The translations under genes were made by a program, and so were the position numbers. From positions 7,688,001 to 7,752,000 of the forward strand of contig NZ_CP054932.1 in assembly GCF_013364275.1 (NCBI RefSeq): a DNA stretch of 64,000 nt. The letters run 5' to 3'. Positions within the stretch are counted from its first letter, which is position 1; every line of letters starts with the position of its first letter. The DNA comes from Actinomadura sp. NAK00032 (GTDB taxonomy: Bacteria > Actinomycetota > Actinomycetes > Streptosporangiales > Streptosporangiaceae). Positions 26,841-35,724 of the stretch are shown in pieces. The notes under the pieces are model-generated. The model was given only the letters and a program-made list of their open reading frames with translations. It did no database searches and was not told the origin of the DNA.

Positions 26841-27629
26841 TCACGCTCCCTTCGGGGGGACGACCTGCAGGTAGATGGCGGTCAGCACGACGTTGACGAA
26901 GAACAGCATCAGGAACGTGATGACGACCGACTGGTTGACCGCGTCTCCGACGCCCTTCGGGCCGGGGCTCGGGTTCAGGCCGCGGTAGGCGGCCACGACC
27001 CCGGCGATGAACCCGAAGATCAGCGCCTTGAACTCGCCGATGTAGAGGTCGGGGAGCTGCGCGAGCGCGGAGAACGAGGCGAGGTAGGCGCCGGGCGTCC
27101 CGTCCTGCAGCAGCACGTTGAAGAAGTAGCCGCCGGCGACGCCGACCACCGAGACCAGGCCGTTCAGCAGCACCGCGACCGCCATGCAGGCGAGCACCCG
27201 GGGGACGACGAGGCGCTGGATGGGCGAGACGCCCATCACCTCCATCGCGTCCATCTCCTCCCGGATCGTCCGGGAGCCGAGGTCGGCGCAGATCGCCGAC
27301 CCGGCCGCGCCGGAGATCAGCAGCGCCACGATCAGCGGGCTCGCCTGCTGCACGACCGCGAGGACGCTCGCGCCGCCGGTGAGCGACTGCGCGCCGAGCT
27401 GCTTGGCCAGCGACCCGACCTGCAGCGAGATGACCGCGCCGAACGGGATCGACACCAGCGCGGTCGGCAGGATCGACACCGACGCGATGAACCAGAACTG
27501 CTGGACCAGCTCGCGGAGCTGGAACGGGCGCCGGAACGACAGCGCCAGCACCGTCCCGGCCAGCGCGAACAGCCGCCCGGTCTGGCGCAGCGCGCCGGCG
27601 CCGGGGACCGCGGCGTCAGGTGCGGCCAC
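26841..27629 (-). CDS. YrbE/MlaE-type permease A
   Basis: 262 residues from a GTG at 27629 with GGAAGGAG seven bases upstream; the frame is open to 27662 but that start has no ribosome site. MlaE fold with the docking motif E-M-D-A-M-E-V-M-G-V-S-P-I and G-S-R-T-I-R-E just before it. First permease of the operon, 53 bases after mceG. Confidence 0.93.
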   Translation of the reverse strand: MAAPDAAVPGAGALRQTGRLFALAGTVLALSFRRPFQLRELVQQFWFIASVSILPTALVSIPFGAVISLQVGSLAKQLGAQSLTGGASVLAVVQQASPLIVALLISGAAGSAICADLGSRTIREEMDAMEVMGVSPIQRLVVPRVLACMAVAVLLNGLVSVVGVAGGYFFNVLLQDGTPGAYLASFSALAQLPDLYIGEFKALIFGFIAGVVAAYRGLNPSPGPKGVGDAVNQSVVITFLMLFFVNVVLTAIYLQVVPPKGA

Positions 27630-27682
27630 GCGCGTCTCCTTCCAGGGGCACGCGCGCGTCACCGCGCCGTGCGGTCAGGTGC

Positions 27683-28681
27683 TCAGTTCGCGCCATGGAA
27701 GCCGCCTTCTTGCTGCTGGTGGGCGCGGTTGGCGCGGATCGCCTGCTGCGCCGCGTAGGACAGCCGCGGCATCATCGCGTCGACCGCCATCGCATGCCGC
27801 TGCTCGCCCTGCCGCGGCGGCATCCCGGGCGTGGGCCGCAGCTGCGGCGGGATCTCCAGGGTGCGGTGGGTGCGCGCCGGGGCCGCGGCCTCGGCGGCGA
27901 GCAGCGCCGCGTCCTTCTCCTCCGACATGCCGATCGGGCCGTGGGTGTCGCCGTGCAGGAACTGCAGGACGGCCGGCTCCTCGCTGGTCAGCAGCGCCTC
28001 GCGGGGACCGAACGCCACGAGGTCGCGGCGGTACAGCATGCCGATGTTGTCGGGGACGGTCGCGGCGATGTCGATGTTGTGCGTGACGATCAGCATCGTC
28101 GCGTCGATCCGCGCGTTGACGTCGATGAGCAGCTGCGAGATGTGCGCGGTGCGGACCGGGTCGAGGCCGGAGTCCGGCTCGTCGCACAGGATGATCTCCG
28201 GGTCGAGGACGAGCGCGCGGGCCAGGCCGGCGCGCTTGCGCATGCCGCCGGAGATCTGGCCGGGCAGCTTGCGCTCCTCGCCGGCGAGGCCGACCATCTC
28301 CATCCGCTCCAGCACGATCCGCCGGATCTCCGACTCCTTCTTGCGGGTGTGCTCGCGGAGCGGGAACGCGATGTTGTCGTACAGGGGCAGGGACCCGAAC
28401 AGGGCGCCGTCCTGGAACATCAGGCCGAACCGCTTGCGGGCCTCGAAGACCTCGCGGTCGCGGTCGTTGACCATGTCGACACCGTCGATCATGACCCGGC
28501 CCTCCTCGGGCTTGAGCAGACCGACGAGCGACTTGAGGAACACCGTCTTGCCGGTGCCGGACGGCCCGAGCAGCACGCTGACCTCTCCCGGCGGGAGGGT
28601 GAGGGTGACATCCCGCCAGATCGTCTGCCGGCCGAACACTTTCGTCAGCCCCTCGACGACGACTTCAATTCCCAACGACAC
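27683..28681 (-). CDS. mceG: Mce transporter ATPase (MceG/Mkl)
   Basis: About 332 residues. ABC ATPase with Walker A G-P-S-G-T-G-K-T, signature I-S-G-G-M-R-K-R-A, Walker B I-I-L-C-D-E-P and the switch histidine in V-T-H-N-I-D. A C-terminal extension of about 85 residues, found in Mkl-type ATPases, follows. The start is uncertain: GTG codons near 28681-28687 and TTG 28675 are all possible, and the family usually begins at G-I-E-V. It powers the two permeases. Mycobacteria keep this ATPase away from their mce operons; here it leads the operon. Confidence 0.92.
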   Translation of the reverse strand: MSLGIEVVVEGLTKVFGRQTIWRDVTLTLPPGEVSVLLGPSGTGKTVFLKSLVGLLKPEEGRVMIDGVDMVNDRDREVFEARKRFGLMFQDGALFGSLPLYDNIAFPLREHTRKKESEIRRIVLERMEMVGLAGEERKLPGQISGGMRKRAGLARALVLDPEIILCDEPDSGLDPVRTAHISQLLIDVNARIDATMLIVTHNIDIAATVPDNIGMLYRRDLVAFGPREALLTSEEPAVLQFLHGDTHGPIGMSEEKDAALLAAEAAAPARTHRTLEIPPQLRPTPGMPPRQGEQRHAMAVDAMMPRLSYAAQQAIRANRAHQQQEGGFHGAN

Positions 28682-29135
28682 CACCACTCGCGATAGGGCA
28701 GGAGGTTGCGAGGACGTTACGGCCCAGTAGACACGGAATTCAATAGGGGCTCGCGGTATCTTCGGCACAATTCGGTAAATGGCCGCCGGAATTTGTCACC
28801 GACTTAGTGTTCGATCTCCGGGAACCCGTCGCGAGTGACTACCACCGGGTAACATGGTGTCGGCGGGCCGCGCGGCGACGCACAGCCGGCCGCTGTGGTT
28901 GTCACCGATCCAGCAACCGAACGTCATTCTTGTCACATCGCGCGCAAAGCGGGGGCCCGCTACGGCCGATCATGGCGCAGCCCCTTGCCAGCCGGGACTG
29001 GCGACTTTATGTTCGCGGTGTTCTCGAACTCGCCCACGGTGCTCGCTTCCCGTCCGGCACACCCCCGTCCGGAGCCGTCGTCCCGCCGGGACGGCCACCC
29101 CGTACCGGCCGGCTCGATGCGGAGGTTTCCTTTCC
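28682..29135. other. Divergent control region, mce operon and PucR regulator
   Basis: 454 bases without a convincing gene. It must carry the promoters of the 12-kb mce operon (minus) and the PucR gene (plus). The mceG-side half is less G+C-rich. I see an imperfect inverted repeat (CACC...GGTG) near 28840-28858 but no operator I would defend. Open frames here lack ribosome sites. Confidence 0.5.
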
Positions 29136-30353
29136 ATGTCCCAGGCATTGGAATTGTCCGAACACGGCAGGAGTCAGATCGACTTCCGGAATTTCCTCGA
29201 GCTGCTGCGGACCGAACTGGCCGATGTGACGAGCGAGATCGTCGCGGAGATCAAGCAGAACATCCCCGAGTACGACCGGCCCGACCCGTCCTACGACCAG
29301 ACGCTCCGGCTCTGCTCGGACATGCTGCTGCCGACGTTCCTGGAACGCGTCTCCGACCCCGGCGCCTCCACCGCCCAGCGCGACGAGACCTGCCGCACCC
29401 TCGGGCGCTTCGAGGCCATCGAGGGACGGTCCCTGGACCACCTCCAGGCCGCCGCCCGGATCGCCTTCCACGTCGCCTGGCGCCGGACGGCCGTCCTCGC
29501 CGAGCGCGAGCAGGTGCCCACCTCCGTCGTGGCCGCCGCCGTCGACGCCATGCTCGTCTACCTGGAGGAATCGGTCGCCCAGGCCCGCCTCGGCTACCAG
29601 CAGGCCACCGGGCACGCCGACATGCGCCGCCGCGAGGAGCGGCGCCGGCTGCTGCACCTCATCCTGCAGCGGCCCGCCGTCGTCCCCGAGGCCATCGAGG
29701 ACCTCGCCAAGTCCACCGGCTGGTGGCCGCTGCCCGCCGAGGCCACGCTCATCGCCGTCCACCCCGAGGCGCCCTGCACGCGCTCCGCGCTCGACACCGA
29801 CGTCCTCACCGACTTCGACTCGGCCGAGCCGTGCCTGCTCGTCCCCGGGCCGCTCACCGCCGACCGCAAGAGCATGCTGCGCGCCGCCCTGTCGGACGCC
29901 AGCTGCGTCCTCGGCCTCACCCTCCCGCTGGAACGGGCCACGCACTCGCTGCGCTGGGCGCGCCGCGTCCTCTCGCTCGCGGAGGAGGGGATCATCCCGG
30001 ACGGCTCCCTCATCCCGTGCCAGAACCACCTGATGACCATGTGGCTGCTGTCGGATCCGCCGCTCATCGAGGAACTCACCAGGCGGCACCTGGAGCCGCT
30101 GCAGGACGTCTCCGACGGGCAGCGCAAGCGCCTGGTGGAGACCCTCGCCGAGTCCGTCACCACCCGCTCCACCGCGGTCGACATCGGCGAGCGGCTCAAG
30201 ATCCACCCGCAGACCGTCCGGTACCGGCTCCGCCAGCTGGAGGGCTACCTCGGCGACAGCCTGGACGACGCCGACACCCGGTTCTCGCTCGACGCCACCC
30301 TGCGCGCCGCGAGCCTGTACCGGCGCCGCCGGCTCGGCCGCCGGAAACCGTGA
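29136..30353 (+). CDS. PucR-type transcriptional regulator
   Basis: 405 residues from the ATG at 29136, with GGAGG ten bases upstream; the longer frame from 28854 is Arg/Pro-rich noise. A helical N-terminal domain precedes a GGDEF-like middle, and the C-terminal PucR helix-turn-helix lies at about 335-395 (L-A-E-S-V-T-T-R-S-T-A-V-D-I, I-H-P-Q-T-V-R-Y-R-L-R-Q-L). It faces away from the mce operon across a shared control region, so control of mce is a reasonable inference. Confidence 0.85.
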   Translation: MSQALELSEHGRSQIDFRNFLELLRTELADVTSEIVAEIKQNIPEYDRPDPSYDQTLRLCSDMLLPTFLERVSDPGASTAQRDETCRTLGRFEAIEGRSLDHLQAAARIAFHVAWRRTAVLAEREQVPTSVVAAAVDAMLVYLEESVAQARLGYQQATGHADMRRREERRRLLHLILQRPAVVPEAIEDLAKSTGWWPLPAEATLIAVHPEAPCTRSALDTDVLTDFDSAEPCLLVPGPLTADRKSMLRAALSDASCVLGLTLPLERATHSLRWARRVLSLAEEGIIPDGSLIPCQNHLMTMWLLSDPPLIEELTRRHLEPLQDVSDGQRKRLVETLAESVTTRSTAVDIGERLKIHPQTVRYRLRQLEGYLGDSLDDADTRFSLDATLRAASLYRRRRLGRRKP

Positions 30354-30484
30354 CGCGAGCGGCGGTTGCGGCGCTGTTGTGACTTTCCGCGGAACGCCGG
30401 TGACGTTTTGGGTCACACGGGACGGCAGGGGCCGTTATCCTGACCTTCTGGTTACCGCCTCCTGACGGGAAGTCGAAGGAGTCC

Positions 30485-31132
30485 ATGCCGACCTCGACCT
30501 GGTTCCGCCTCAACGTCGCCAAGCGCGAGCGCGTGCTCGAGGTGGCGATGCGCGAGTTCGGGGAGCACGGGTACTCGACCGGCAGCCTCAACACCATCGC
30601 GCGCGAGGCCGGGATCGCCAAGGGGTCGCTGTTCCAGTACTTCAGCGACAAGCTGGAGTTCTTCGCGTTCGTCTGCGACGAGACGTCCCGCCGCATCCGC
30701 GAGGAGATGGAGCGCCGCATCGAGCGCGTCTCCTTCGACCAGTCCTTCGACGAGTGGCTCTTCGACGTCCTGTGCGACTGGACCGAGTACATGGCCGACC
30801 ACCCGCTGGAGCGCGGCGTCACGGCGGCCACCAACTTCGAGCTCGACAACAGCGTGCGGTCCGTCGTCCGCGACACCGCGAACCAGCACTACCTCCAGGT
30901 CATCCACCCGACGCTGGAGCTGTGGAAGGCCGAGGGCGCCATCCGCGAGGACGCCGACCCCGCCGTCCTCGCCACCTGGCTGATGACCCTGCTGCCGTTC
31001 CTCGCGCTCGCGCCGTACTACGACGGCCTCGACCCGATCCACGAGCTGCGGGGCCGCAGCCCGGCCGAGCAGCGGCCCGTGATCCGGCAGCTCCTCGCGG
31101 GGTTCCGGCCCATGTTCGCACCCGAGAAGTAG
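30485..31132 (+). CDS. TetR-family regulator
   Basis: 215 residues. The N-terminal TetR DNA-binding domain covers about 12-60 (L-E-V-A-M-R-E-F-G-E-H-G-Y, T-I-A-R-E-A-G-I-A-K-G-S-L-F-Q-Y-F). The ligand domain is helical and unspecific. It starts 131 bases after the PucR gene, with GGAAGTCGAAGGAG upstream. It converges on the deazaflavin-dependent enzyme gene, so the target is not obvious; self-control is likely. Confidence 0.88.
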   Translation: MPTSTWFRLNVAKRERVLEVAMREFGEHGYSTGSLNTIAREAGIAKGSLFQYFSDKLEFFAFVCDETSRRIREEMERRIERVSFDQSFDEWLFDVLCDWTEYMADHPLERGVTAATNFELDNSVRSVVRDTANQHYLQVIHPTLELWKAEGAIREDADPAVLATWLMTLLPFLALAPYYDGLDPIHELRGRSPAEQRPVIRQLLAGFRPMFAPEK

Positions 31133-31157
31133 CGCTGAGGAGCCGTCGCGGGGCGGA

Positions 31158-31538
31158 TCAGTCCTCGATGTCGGCCACCAGGACGTCCATGAAGCGGGTC
31201 GCGGAGCGGGCCGGCAGCGGCAGGACGTCGGCCTCGGCGGCCGTCACCACGCGCGGGTGCGCGATGCGCCGGGCGCGGCCGAACCGCTCCACGCCGCCGT
31301 GCCCCTCGGTCAGCAGGTTGCGGACCCAGTCGGTGTCGCGCCCGTACGGCAGCCCGATGATCAGCCGGGAGCCGCTGCGGAACGCGGTGACGGGCGTCCG
31401 GTACTCGCGGCCCGACCGGCGCCCCCGGTGCACGACCACGGCGAGCGGCGGCAGGTAGGGCGCGTAGACGCCCTGGATCCGGTTCGTGACCTTCTTGTTG
31501 AAGCTGGGGAGCCAGCTCGGCATCAGCGGCTTCGGCAT
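31158..31538 (-). CDS. Deazaflavin-dependent (F420) nitroreductase-like protein
   Basis: 126 residues from the ATG at 31538. It resembles the Ddn/PF04075 split-barrel family: H-R-G-R-R-S-G-R-E-Y-R-T-P-V near residue 40, then G-L-P-Y-G-R-D-T-D-W-V-R-N-L. The family uses F420 or a related flavin to reduce varied substrates. It lies downstream of the flavin monooxygenase, but with a strong hairpin between, so it may be transcribed apart. Confidence 0.8.
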   Translation of the reverse strand: MPKPLMPSWLPSFNKKVTNRIQGVYAPYLPPLAVVVHRGRRSGREYRTPVTAFRSGSRLIIGLPYGRDTDWVRNLLTEGHGGVERFGRARRIAHPRVVTAAEADVLPLPARSATRFMDVLVADIED

Positions 31539-31552
31539 GCCCCATGAGTAAC

Positions 31553-31590
31553 ACGTCCGGGCGCCCACCGCATGGCGAGCGCCCGGACGT
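31553..31590 (-). terminator. Hairpin after the flavin monooxygenase
   Basis: Perfect 12-bp inverted repeat (31553-31564 with 31579-31590), loop 14 bases, 23 bases past the stop at 31614. Confidence 0.6.
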
Positions 31591-31613
31591 GGCCGCGCTT
31601 ATCAGCGGGTGAG

Positions 31614-33077
31614 TCAGCGGGTGACGATGTACTCGGCGGGGTCGGCCTTGCGGGAGCCCGCCCAGTACTCGAACGTGAAGCCCGGCCACAGGGTGCGGTT
31701 GACGCCCTTGTCGTCCAGGTACCAGCTGTCGCAGCCGCCCTCGTTCCAGACGGCGCGGCGCAGCCGCTTCTGCAGCCGGTCGTTGAACCGGCGCGCGGCC
31801 TCCGGCCTCGGCTCGATGACCTCGCCGCCGGCGTCCTGGAGGAGGCGCAGGCAGTTCAGCACGTGCTGGATCTGCACCTCGATCATGAACACGACCGAGT
31901 TGTGGCCGAGGCCGGTGTTCGGGCCGAGCAGCATGAAGAAGTTCGGCATGCCGGGGATCGTGGTGCCGCGGTGCGCCTCGATGCCGTCCGCCCAGATCTC
32001 CTGGAGCTTGGTGCCGCCGCGGCCGGTGACGCGCAGGTCGTTGAGGGCGTCGACCACCTTGAAGCCGGTGCCGTAGATGATGCAGTCGACCTCGTACTCG
32101 CGGCCGTCGGCGGTGACGACCGAGTTCTCCCGCACCTCGGCGACGCCGGAGGTCTCCACGTGCACGTTGGGGCGGGCGAGCGCCGGATAGTAGTCGTTGG
32201 ACAGCAGGATCCGCTTGCACCCGATCGTGTAGTCGGGCGTCACCTTGGCGCGCAGCTCCGGGTCGGCGATCTGCTTCGCGATGTGCCGCCGGGCGACGCG
32301 CTCCTGCGGGCCCGACAGGCGCGGGTCGACCGTGAAGCCGACCGCGCGGGCCTCCAGCGCCCAGTAGATGCCGTTGCGGAACGCGCGGGCGGCGCCCGGC
32401 ACCTTCTCGAACGCCTTGCGCACCGGCGCGGGGATCGGCACGTCCGGCTTCGGCTGGATCCACGGCGGCGTCCGCTGGAAGACGACCAGGTCACCGGCCT
32501 GCTTGGCGACCTTCGGGACGAACTGGATCGCGGACGCGCCCGTCCCGATGACGGCGACGCGCTTGCCGGCGAGGTCGTAGCCGTGGTCCCACTCGGCGGA
32601 GTGGAACGCGGTGCCCTGGAACCGCTCCATGCCCGGCAGGTCCGGGAAGGACGGGACGTGCAGCGCGCCGATGCCCGACACGATGGCGCGGGGGGTGAGG
32701 ACCGTCCCGTCGGTGAGGGTGACGTTCCAGCGCCTGGCCTCGTCGTCGTACTCCATGGAGTCGACCCGCGCGCCGAACCGGATGTGGTCGCGCACCCGGT
32801 ACTTGTCGGCGGTCCGCTCCATGTACGCGCGGATCTCCGGCTGCGGCGCGAACATCCGCGACCAGCCGGGGTTCAGCTCGAAGGAGAAGGAGTACATGTG
32901 CGAGGGCACGTCGCAGGCGCACCCGGGATAGGTGTTGTCGTGCCACGTCCCGCCGAGCGCGTCGCTCTTCTCCAGGACGGTGAAGTCGTGGAAGCCGGAC
33001 TGCTTGAGCCGGATCGCCATGCCGAGGCCGGCGAAGCCGGAGCCGATGATGACGATCGCGGGGGCGCGCTCGCTCAT
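31614..33077 (-). CDS. Baeyer-Villiger-type flavin monooxygenase
   Basis: 487 residues. The FAD-binding G-S-G-F-A-G lies at 12-17 and the NADPH-binding G-T-G-A-S-A at 178-183. Between them sits the type I Baeyer-Villiger fingerprint, F-Q-G-T-A-F-H-S-A-E-W-D (153-164). It should insert oxygen next to a ketone carbonyl, or oxidise a similar substrate, using NADPH and O2. It diverges from a TetR gene (33161) across an 83-base gap that carries nested palindromes, so that regulator probably represses it. Confidence 0.9.
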   Translation of the reverse strand: MSERAPAIVIIGSGFAGLGMAIRLKQSGFHDFTVLEKSDALGGTWHDNTYPGCACDVPSHMYSFSFELNPGWSRMFAPQPEIRAYMERTADKYRVRDHIRFGARVDSMEYDDEARRWNVTLTDGTVLTPRAIVSGIGALHVPSFPDLPGMERFQGTAFHSAEWDHGYDLAGKRVAVIGTGASAIQFVPKVAKQAGDLVVFQRTPPWIQPKPDVPIPAPVRKAFEKVPGAARAFRNGIYWALEARAVGFTVDPRLSGPQERVARRHIAKQIADPELRAKVTPDYTIGCKRILLSNDYYPALARPNVHVETSGVAEVRENSVVTADGREYEVDCIIYGTGFKVVDALNDLRVTGRGGTKLQEIWADGIEAHRGTTIPGMPNFFMLLGPNTGLGHNSVVFMIEVQIQHVLNCLRLLQDAGGEVIEPRPEAARRFNDRLQKRLRRAVWNEGGCDSWYLDDKGVNRTLWPGFTFEYWAGSRKADPAEYIVTR

Positions 33078-33093
33078 GACCCCTCCTCTCGGA

Positions 33094-33128
33094 TAACCTA
33101 CTCCGGGTAAGTTACCGCGAGTAGGTTA
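33094..33128. promoter_or_regulatory. Nested palindromic operator
   Basis: Perfect 10-bp inverted repeat TAACCTACTC (33094-33103) / GAGTAGGTTA (33119-33128). A second palindrome, GGTAAGTTACC (33106-33116), sits inside it. It lies between the divergent monooxygenase and TetR genes and is a likely TetR binding site controlling both. Related GTAGG halves continue at about 33135. Confidence 0.75.
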
Positions 33129-33160
33129 CTGACGGTAGGTCCAACAGATAGGATTCTCCT

Positions 33161-33832
33161 GTGAGTGGCGCCACACCGCAGCCCCGACCTCCGGCCCGCC
33201 GACGGCGGATGTCGCGGGCCGAACGGGAGCAGCAGATGCTCGACGTGGCGGAGGGGGTGTTCGGCGAGCGCGGCTACCAGGGCACCTCCATGGACGAGAT
33301 CGCCGACCGCTGCGGGGTCTCCAAGCCGATGCTCTACGAGTACTTCGGCTCCAAGGACGGCCTGCTCGTGGCGTGCGTGAGCCGGTCCAAGGCCGAACTG
33401 CTCGACGTCACCCAGAAGGCCATGGCGGGCGCCACCACCCCCGAGGACATCCTGTGGCGCGGCATGCTCGCCTACTTCTCCTTCGTGGACGCGCACAGCG
33501 GCTCTTTCGCGATGCTGCTGCGCGAGCCGGTCGTCCCGTCCCCGGAGACCGCCGAGGCCGTCGAGGCGACCCGGCGGCAGCAGAGCACGCTGATCGCGGG
33601 CGTGCTCGCGATGTTCGCGCCGGGCGCGCCGGACGCCGCGATCGAGGCGTACACGCAGATCATCATGGGCGCGAGCGAGCGGGTCGCGCTGTGGCAGGCC
33701 ACCCGTCCCGACGTGTCGGCGCAGGACGCCGCCCGCTACATGACCGACTTCTGCCGGCAGGGCCTCAGCCCGTACCTGGACCCTCGTCCCGAGGAGGCCG
33801 GCGGCGGGCAAGTGCCTCCAGCGCCGCGATGA
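33161..33832 (+). CDS. TetR-family regulator of the flavin monooxygenase
   Basis: 223 residues from a GTG with AGGA upstream. DNA-binding domain at about 20-65 (L-D-V-A-E-G-V-F-G-E-R-G-Y, E-I-A-D-R-C-G-V-S-K-P-M-L-Y-E-Y-F). The ligand domain is generic. The last 68 bases overlap the end of the opposite TetR gene, tail to tail. The nested palindrome ahead of it is the likely operator. Confidence 0.88.
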   Translation: MSGATPQPRPPARRRRMSRAEREQQMLDVAEGVFGERGYQGTSMDEIADRCGVSKPMLYEYFGSKDGLLVACVSRSKAELLDVTQKAMAGATTPEDILWRGMLAYFSFVDAHSGSFAMLLREPVVPSPETAEAVEATRRQQSTLIAGVLAMFAPGAPDAAIEAYTQIIMGASERVALWQATRPDVSAQDAARYMTDFCRQGLSPYLDPRPEEAGGGQVPPAPR

Positions 33833-34457
33833 GCAGGTCGAGGCCGAACTCGAAGTCACTCTCGGGGTCGTGCTCGGCCAGCTCGGGGCCGTAGGCGATG
33901 ACGTGCCGGAACTCCTCCGGGTCGAGGTGGTTCCACGACTCGGCGCCGGTCTCGGCGAGGTGCCCGAGCATCTTCTCCATGCCGATCTCGCGCATCTGCG
34001 CGCCAATCGCGTAGGCCAGCAGGGCGCGCATGATCCGCACGGCGGTGCCGCCGTCGAACCCGGCCGCGTCCGCCAGCGCGAGCGCCCGCTCCATCGGCCG
34101 CAGGCCCGCCGCCGTGTCGACCTTGTGGGTGAAGACGATCGTCATGCAGCGCGGGTTGTCGTGCGCGACCTTGCGGAACGCGCGGACGAGCGCCCGCGCC
34201 CGCTGCTGCCAGGGCTCGGCGGGGTCGTCGGTCAGCTCCAGGCCGGCGACGACCTGCTCCGCGACGCCCTCCAGCAGGGCGGTCTTGTTCGGGACGTGGT
34301 TGTAGAGCGACATCACGGCGACGTCCAGCTCGGCCGCGACGCGGCGCATCGACAGCGCGTCCGCGCCCTCCCGCTCGATCAGCGCGACCGCCGCCCGGAC
34401 GATGCGGTCGCGGGTCAGCGCGGGGCGCGGTGTGTCGGGGGTCACGCCCTTGGTCAT
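33765..34457 (-). CDS. TetR-family regulator, TetR_C-type ligand domain
   Basis: 230 residues from the ATG at 34457; the longer frame to 34517 runs into the operator region. The DNA-binding domain has A-V-A-L-I-E-R-E-G, S-M-R-R-V-A-A-E-L-D-V-A-V and M-S-L-Y-N-H-V. The C-terminal part resembles the class with a long ligand domain (A-L-L-A-Y-A-I-G). It diverges from the ferritin-like gene across two 15-bp palindromes and probably represses both directions. Confidence 0.88.
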   Translation of the reverse strand: MTKGVTPDTPRPALTRDRIVRAAVALIEREGADALSMRRVAAELDVAVMSLYNHVPNKTALLEGVAEQVVAGLELTDDPAEPWQQRARALVRAFRKVAHDNPRCMTIVFTHKVDTAAGLRPMERALALADAAGFDGGTAVRIMRALLAYAIGAQMREIGMEKMLGHLAETGAESWNHLDPEEFRHVIAYGPELAEHDPESDFEFGLDLLIAALEALARRRPPRDEGPGTG

Positions 34458-34509
34458 GCAACCCGCCCCTTTCCCGCCGTTGACACCGATAAGTGTCCCA
34501 TGACACGGT

Positions 34510-34541
34510 ACGTACATTGTACGTAGACGTACATCGTACGT
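34510..34541. promoter_or_regulatory. Two tandem palindromic TetR operators
   Basis: ACGTACATTGTACGT (34510-34524; arms of seven around one base) and ACGTACATCGTACGT (34527-34541; arms of six) lie with centres 17 bases apart. A GACAC/GTGTC inverted repeat (34482-34497) lies next to them. The spacing fits two dimers binding nearby faces of the helix. Confidence 0.8.
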
Positions 34542-34564
34542 CCGCGCTCGGGGAGGAGTGCACC

Positions 34565-35671
34565 ATGTCGACCCACGACCTCTACACCGACCCCGTCCCC
34601 ACCGGGAACTGGACCGTGCCCATGGCCGGCGACGCCCGGTTCACCTGGGAGTACGACGACGGGCGCGACCGCCTCCTCGCCCTCTACCAGAAGGGCAAGG
34701 ACAAGCAGTGGGACTCCGTCAAGCGCATCGACTGGGACCTTGAGGTCGACCCGCACGACGTCCTCGGCGTCCCCGACCAGTCGCTCGCCATCTACGGGAC
34801 GAAGCACTGGGACAAGCTCTCGGTCAAGGAGCGCGGCGAGCTGCGGCGGCACTACACGTCCTGGCAGTTCTCCCAGTTCATGCACGGCGAGCAGGGCGCG
34901 ATGGTCACCGCCGCCCGCATCGTGGAGTCGGTGCCCGACCTCGACTCCAAGTTCTACTCCGCCACCCAGACCATGGACGAGGCGCGCCACGTCGAGCTGT
35001 TCACCCGGTTCCTGCACGAGAAGATCGGGATGGTCTACCCGATCAACACCCAGCTCCAGGACCTGCTCGACGAGACGCTCAGCGACTCCCGCTGGGACAT
35101 GCCCTACCTCGGCATGCAGGTGCTCATCGAGGGCCTCGCGCTCGCCGCGTTCGGCGTCATCCGCGACATCACCACCAAGCCGCTGCCCAAGCAGATCCTC
35201 GCCTACGTCATGCAGGACGAGGCGCGCCACGTCGCGTTCGGCCGCCTCGCGCTGCGCGACTACTACAAGCAGCTCTCGGCCGCCGAGCTGCGCGAGCGCG
35301 AGGACTTCGTCATCGAGGGCTGCTACCTGATGCGCGACCGCATCCGCGGCCGGGAGATCTACACCAACTTCGGGATCGACCCCGCCGAGGTCGACGAGCT
35401 GGTGGAGAACTCGCCCTACATGCGGATGTTCCAGAGCCTGCTGTTCAGCCGGATCGTCCCGTGCGTGAAGGACATCGGGCTGTGGAGCGAGCGCGTCCAG
35501 GAGACCTACGACGACATGGGCGTCCTCGACATGTCCAAGGCCGACCTCGACGCGCTCATGAGGCAGGACGAGGAGATCGCCGAGAAGCTCGACACCGAGC
35601 GGTTCGCCGCCGAGGAGGCCGACCGCAAGGCCGAGGTGGACGCCGTCATCGCCGACGCGGCGGCGGGCTGA
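34565..35671 (+). CDS. Ferritin-like diiron protein
   Basis: 368 residues from the ATG at 34565, with GGGGAGGAG upstream. The four-helix diiron pattern is visible: E109 (H-G-E-Q-G-A), E139/H142 (D-E-A-R-H), E189 (L-I-E-G-L-A) and E219/H222 (D-E-A-R-H-V-A-F-G). That is the ligand set of ribonucleotide-reductase-like oxidases and oxygenases. No radical-carrying Tyr can be assigned. It probably oxidises an organic substrate and is controlled by the TetR protein at 33765. An SDR follows within 60 bases. Confidence 0.82.
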   Translation: MSTHDLYTDPVPTGNWTVPMAGDARFTWEYDDGRDRLLALYQKGKDKQWDSVKRIDWDLEVDPHDVLGVPDQSLAIYGTKHWDKLSVKERGELRRHYTSWQFSQFMHGEQGAMVTAARIVESVPDLDSKFYSATQTMDEARHVELFTRFLHEKIGMVYPINTQLQDLLDETLSDSRWDMPYLGMQVLIEGLALAAFGVIRDITTKPLPKQILAYVMQDEARHVAFGRLALRDYYKQLSAAELREREDFVIEGCYLMRDRIRGREIYTNFGIDPAEVDELVENSPYMRMFQSLLFSRIVPCVKDIGLWSERVQETYDDMGVLDMSKADLDALMRQDEEIAEKLDTERFAAEEADRKAEVDAVIADAAAG

Positions 35672-35724
35672 GTACGTTTGGATCACTCGATCCGAGAGCT
35701 ACTCGTCCGCACACGGAGGTCTGG

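Noticed and set aside
30400..30416. GTGAC/GTCAC inverted repeat resembling a CRP site ahead of a TetR gene
   Set aside because: The arms are only five bases and the centre does not fit a CRP consensus well.
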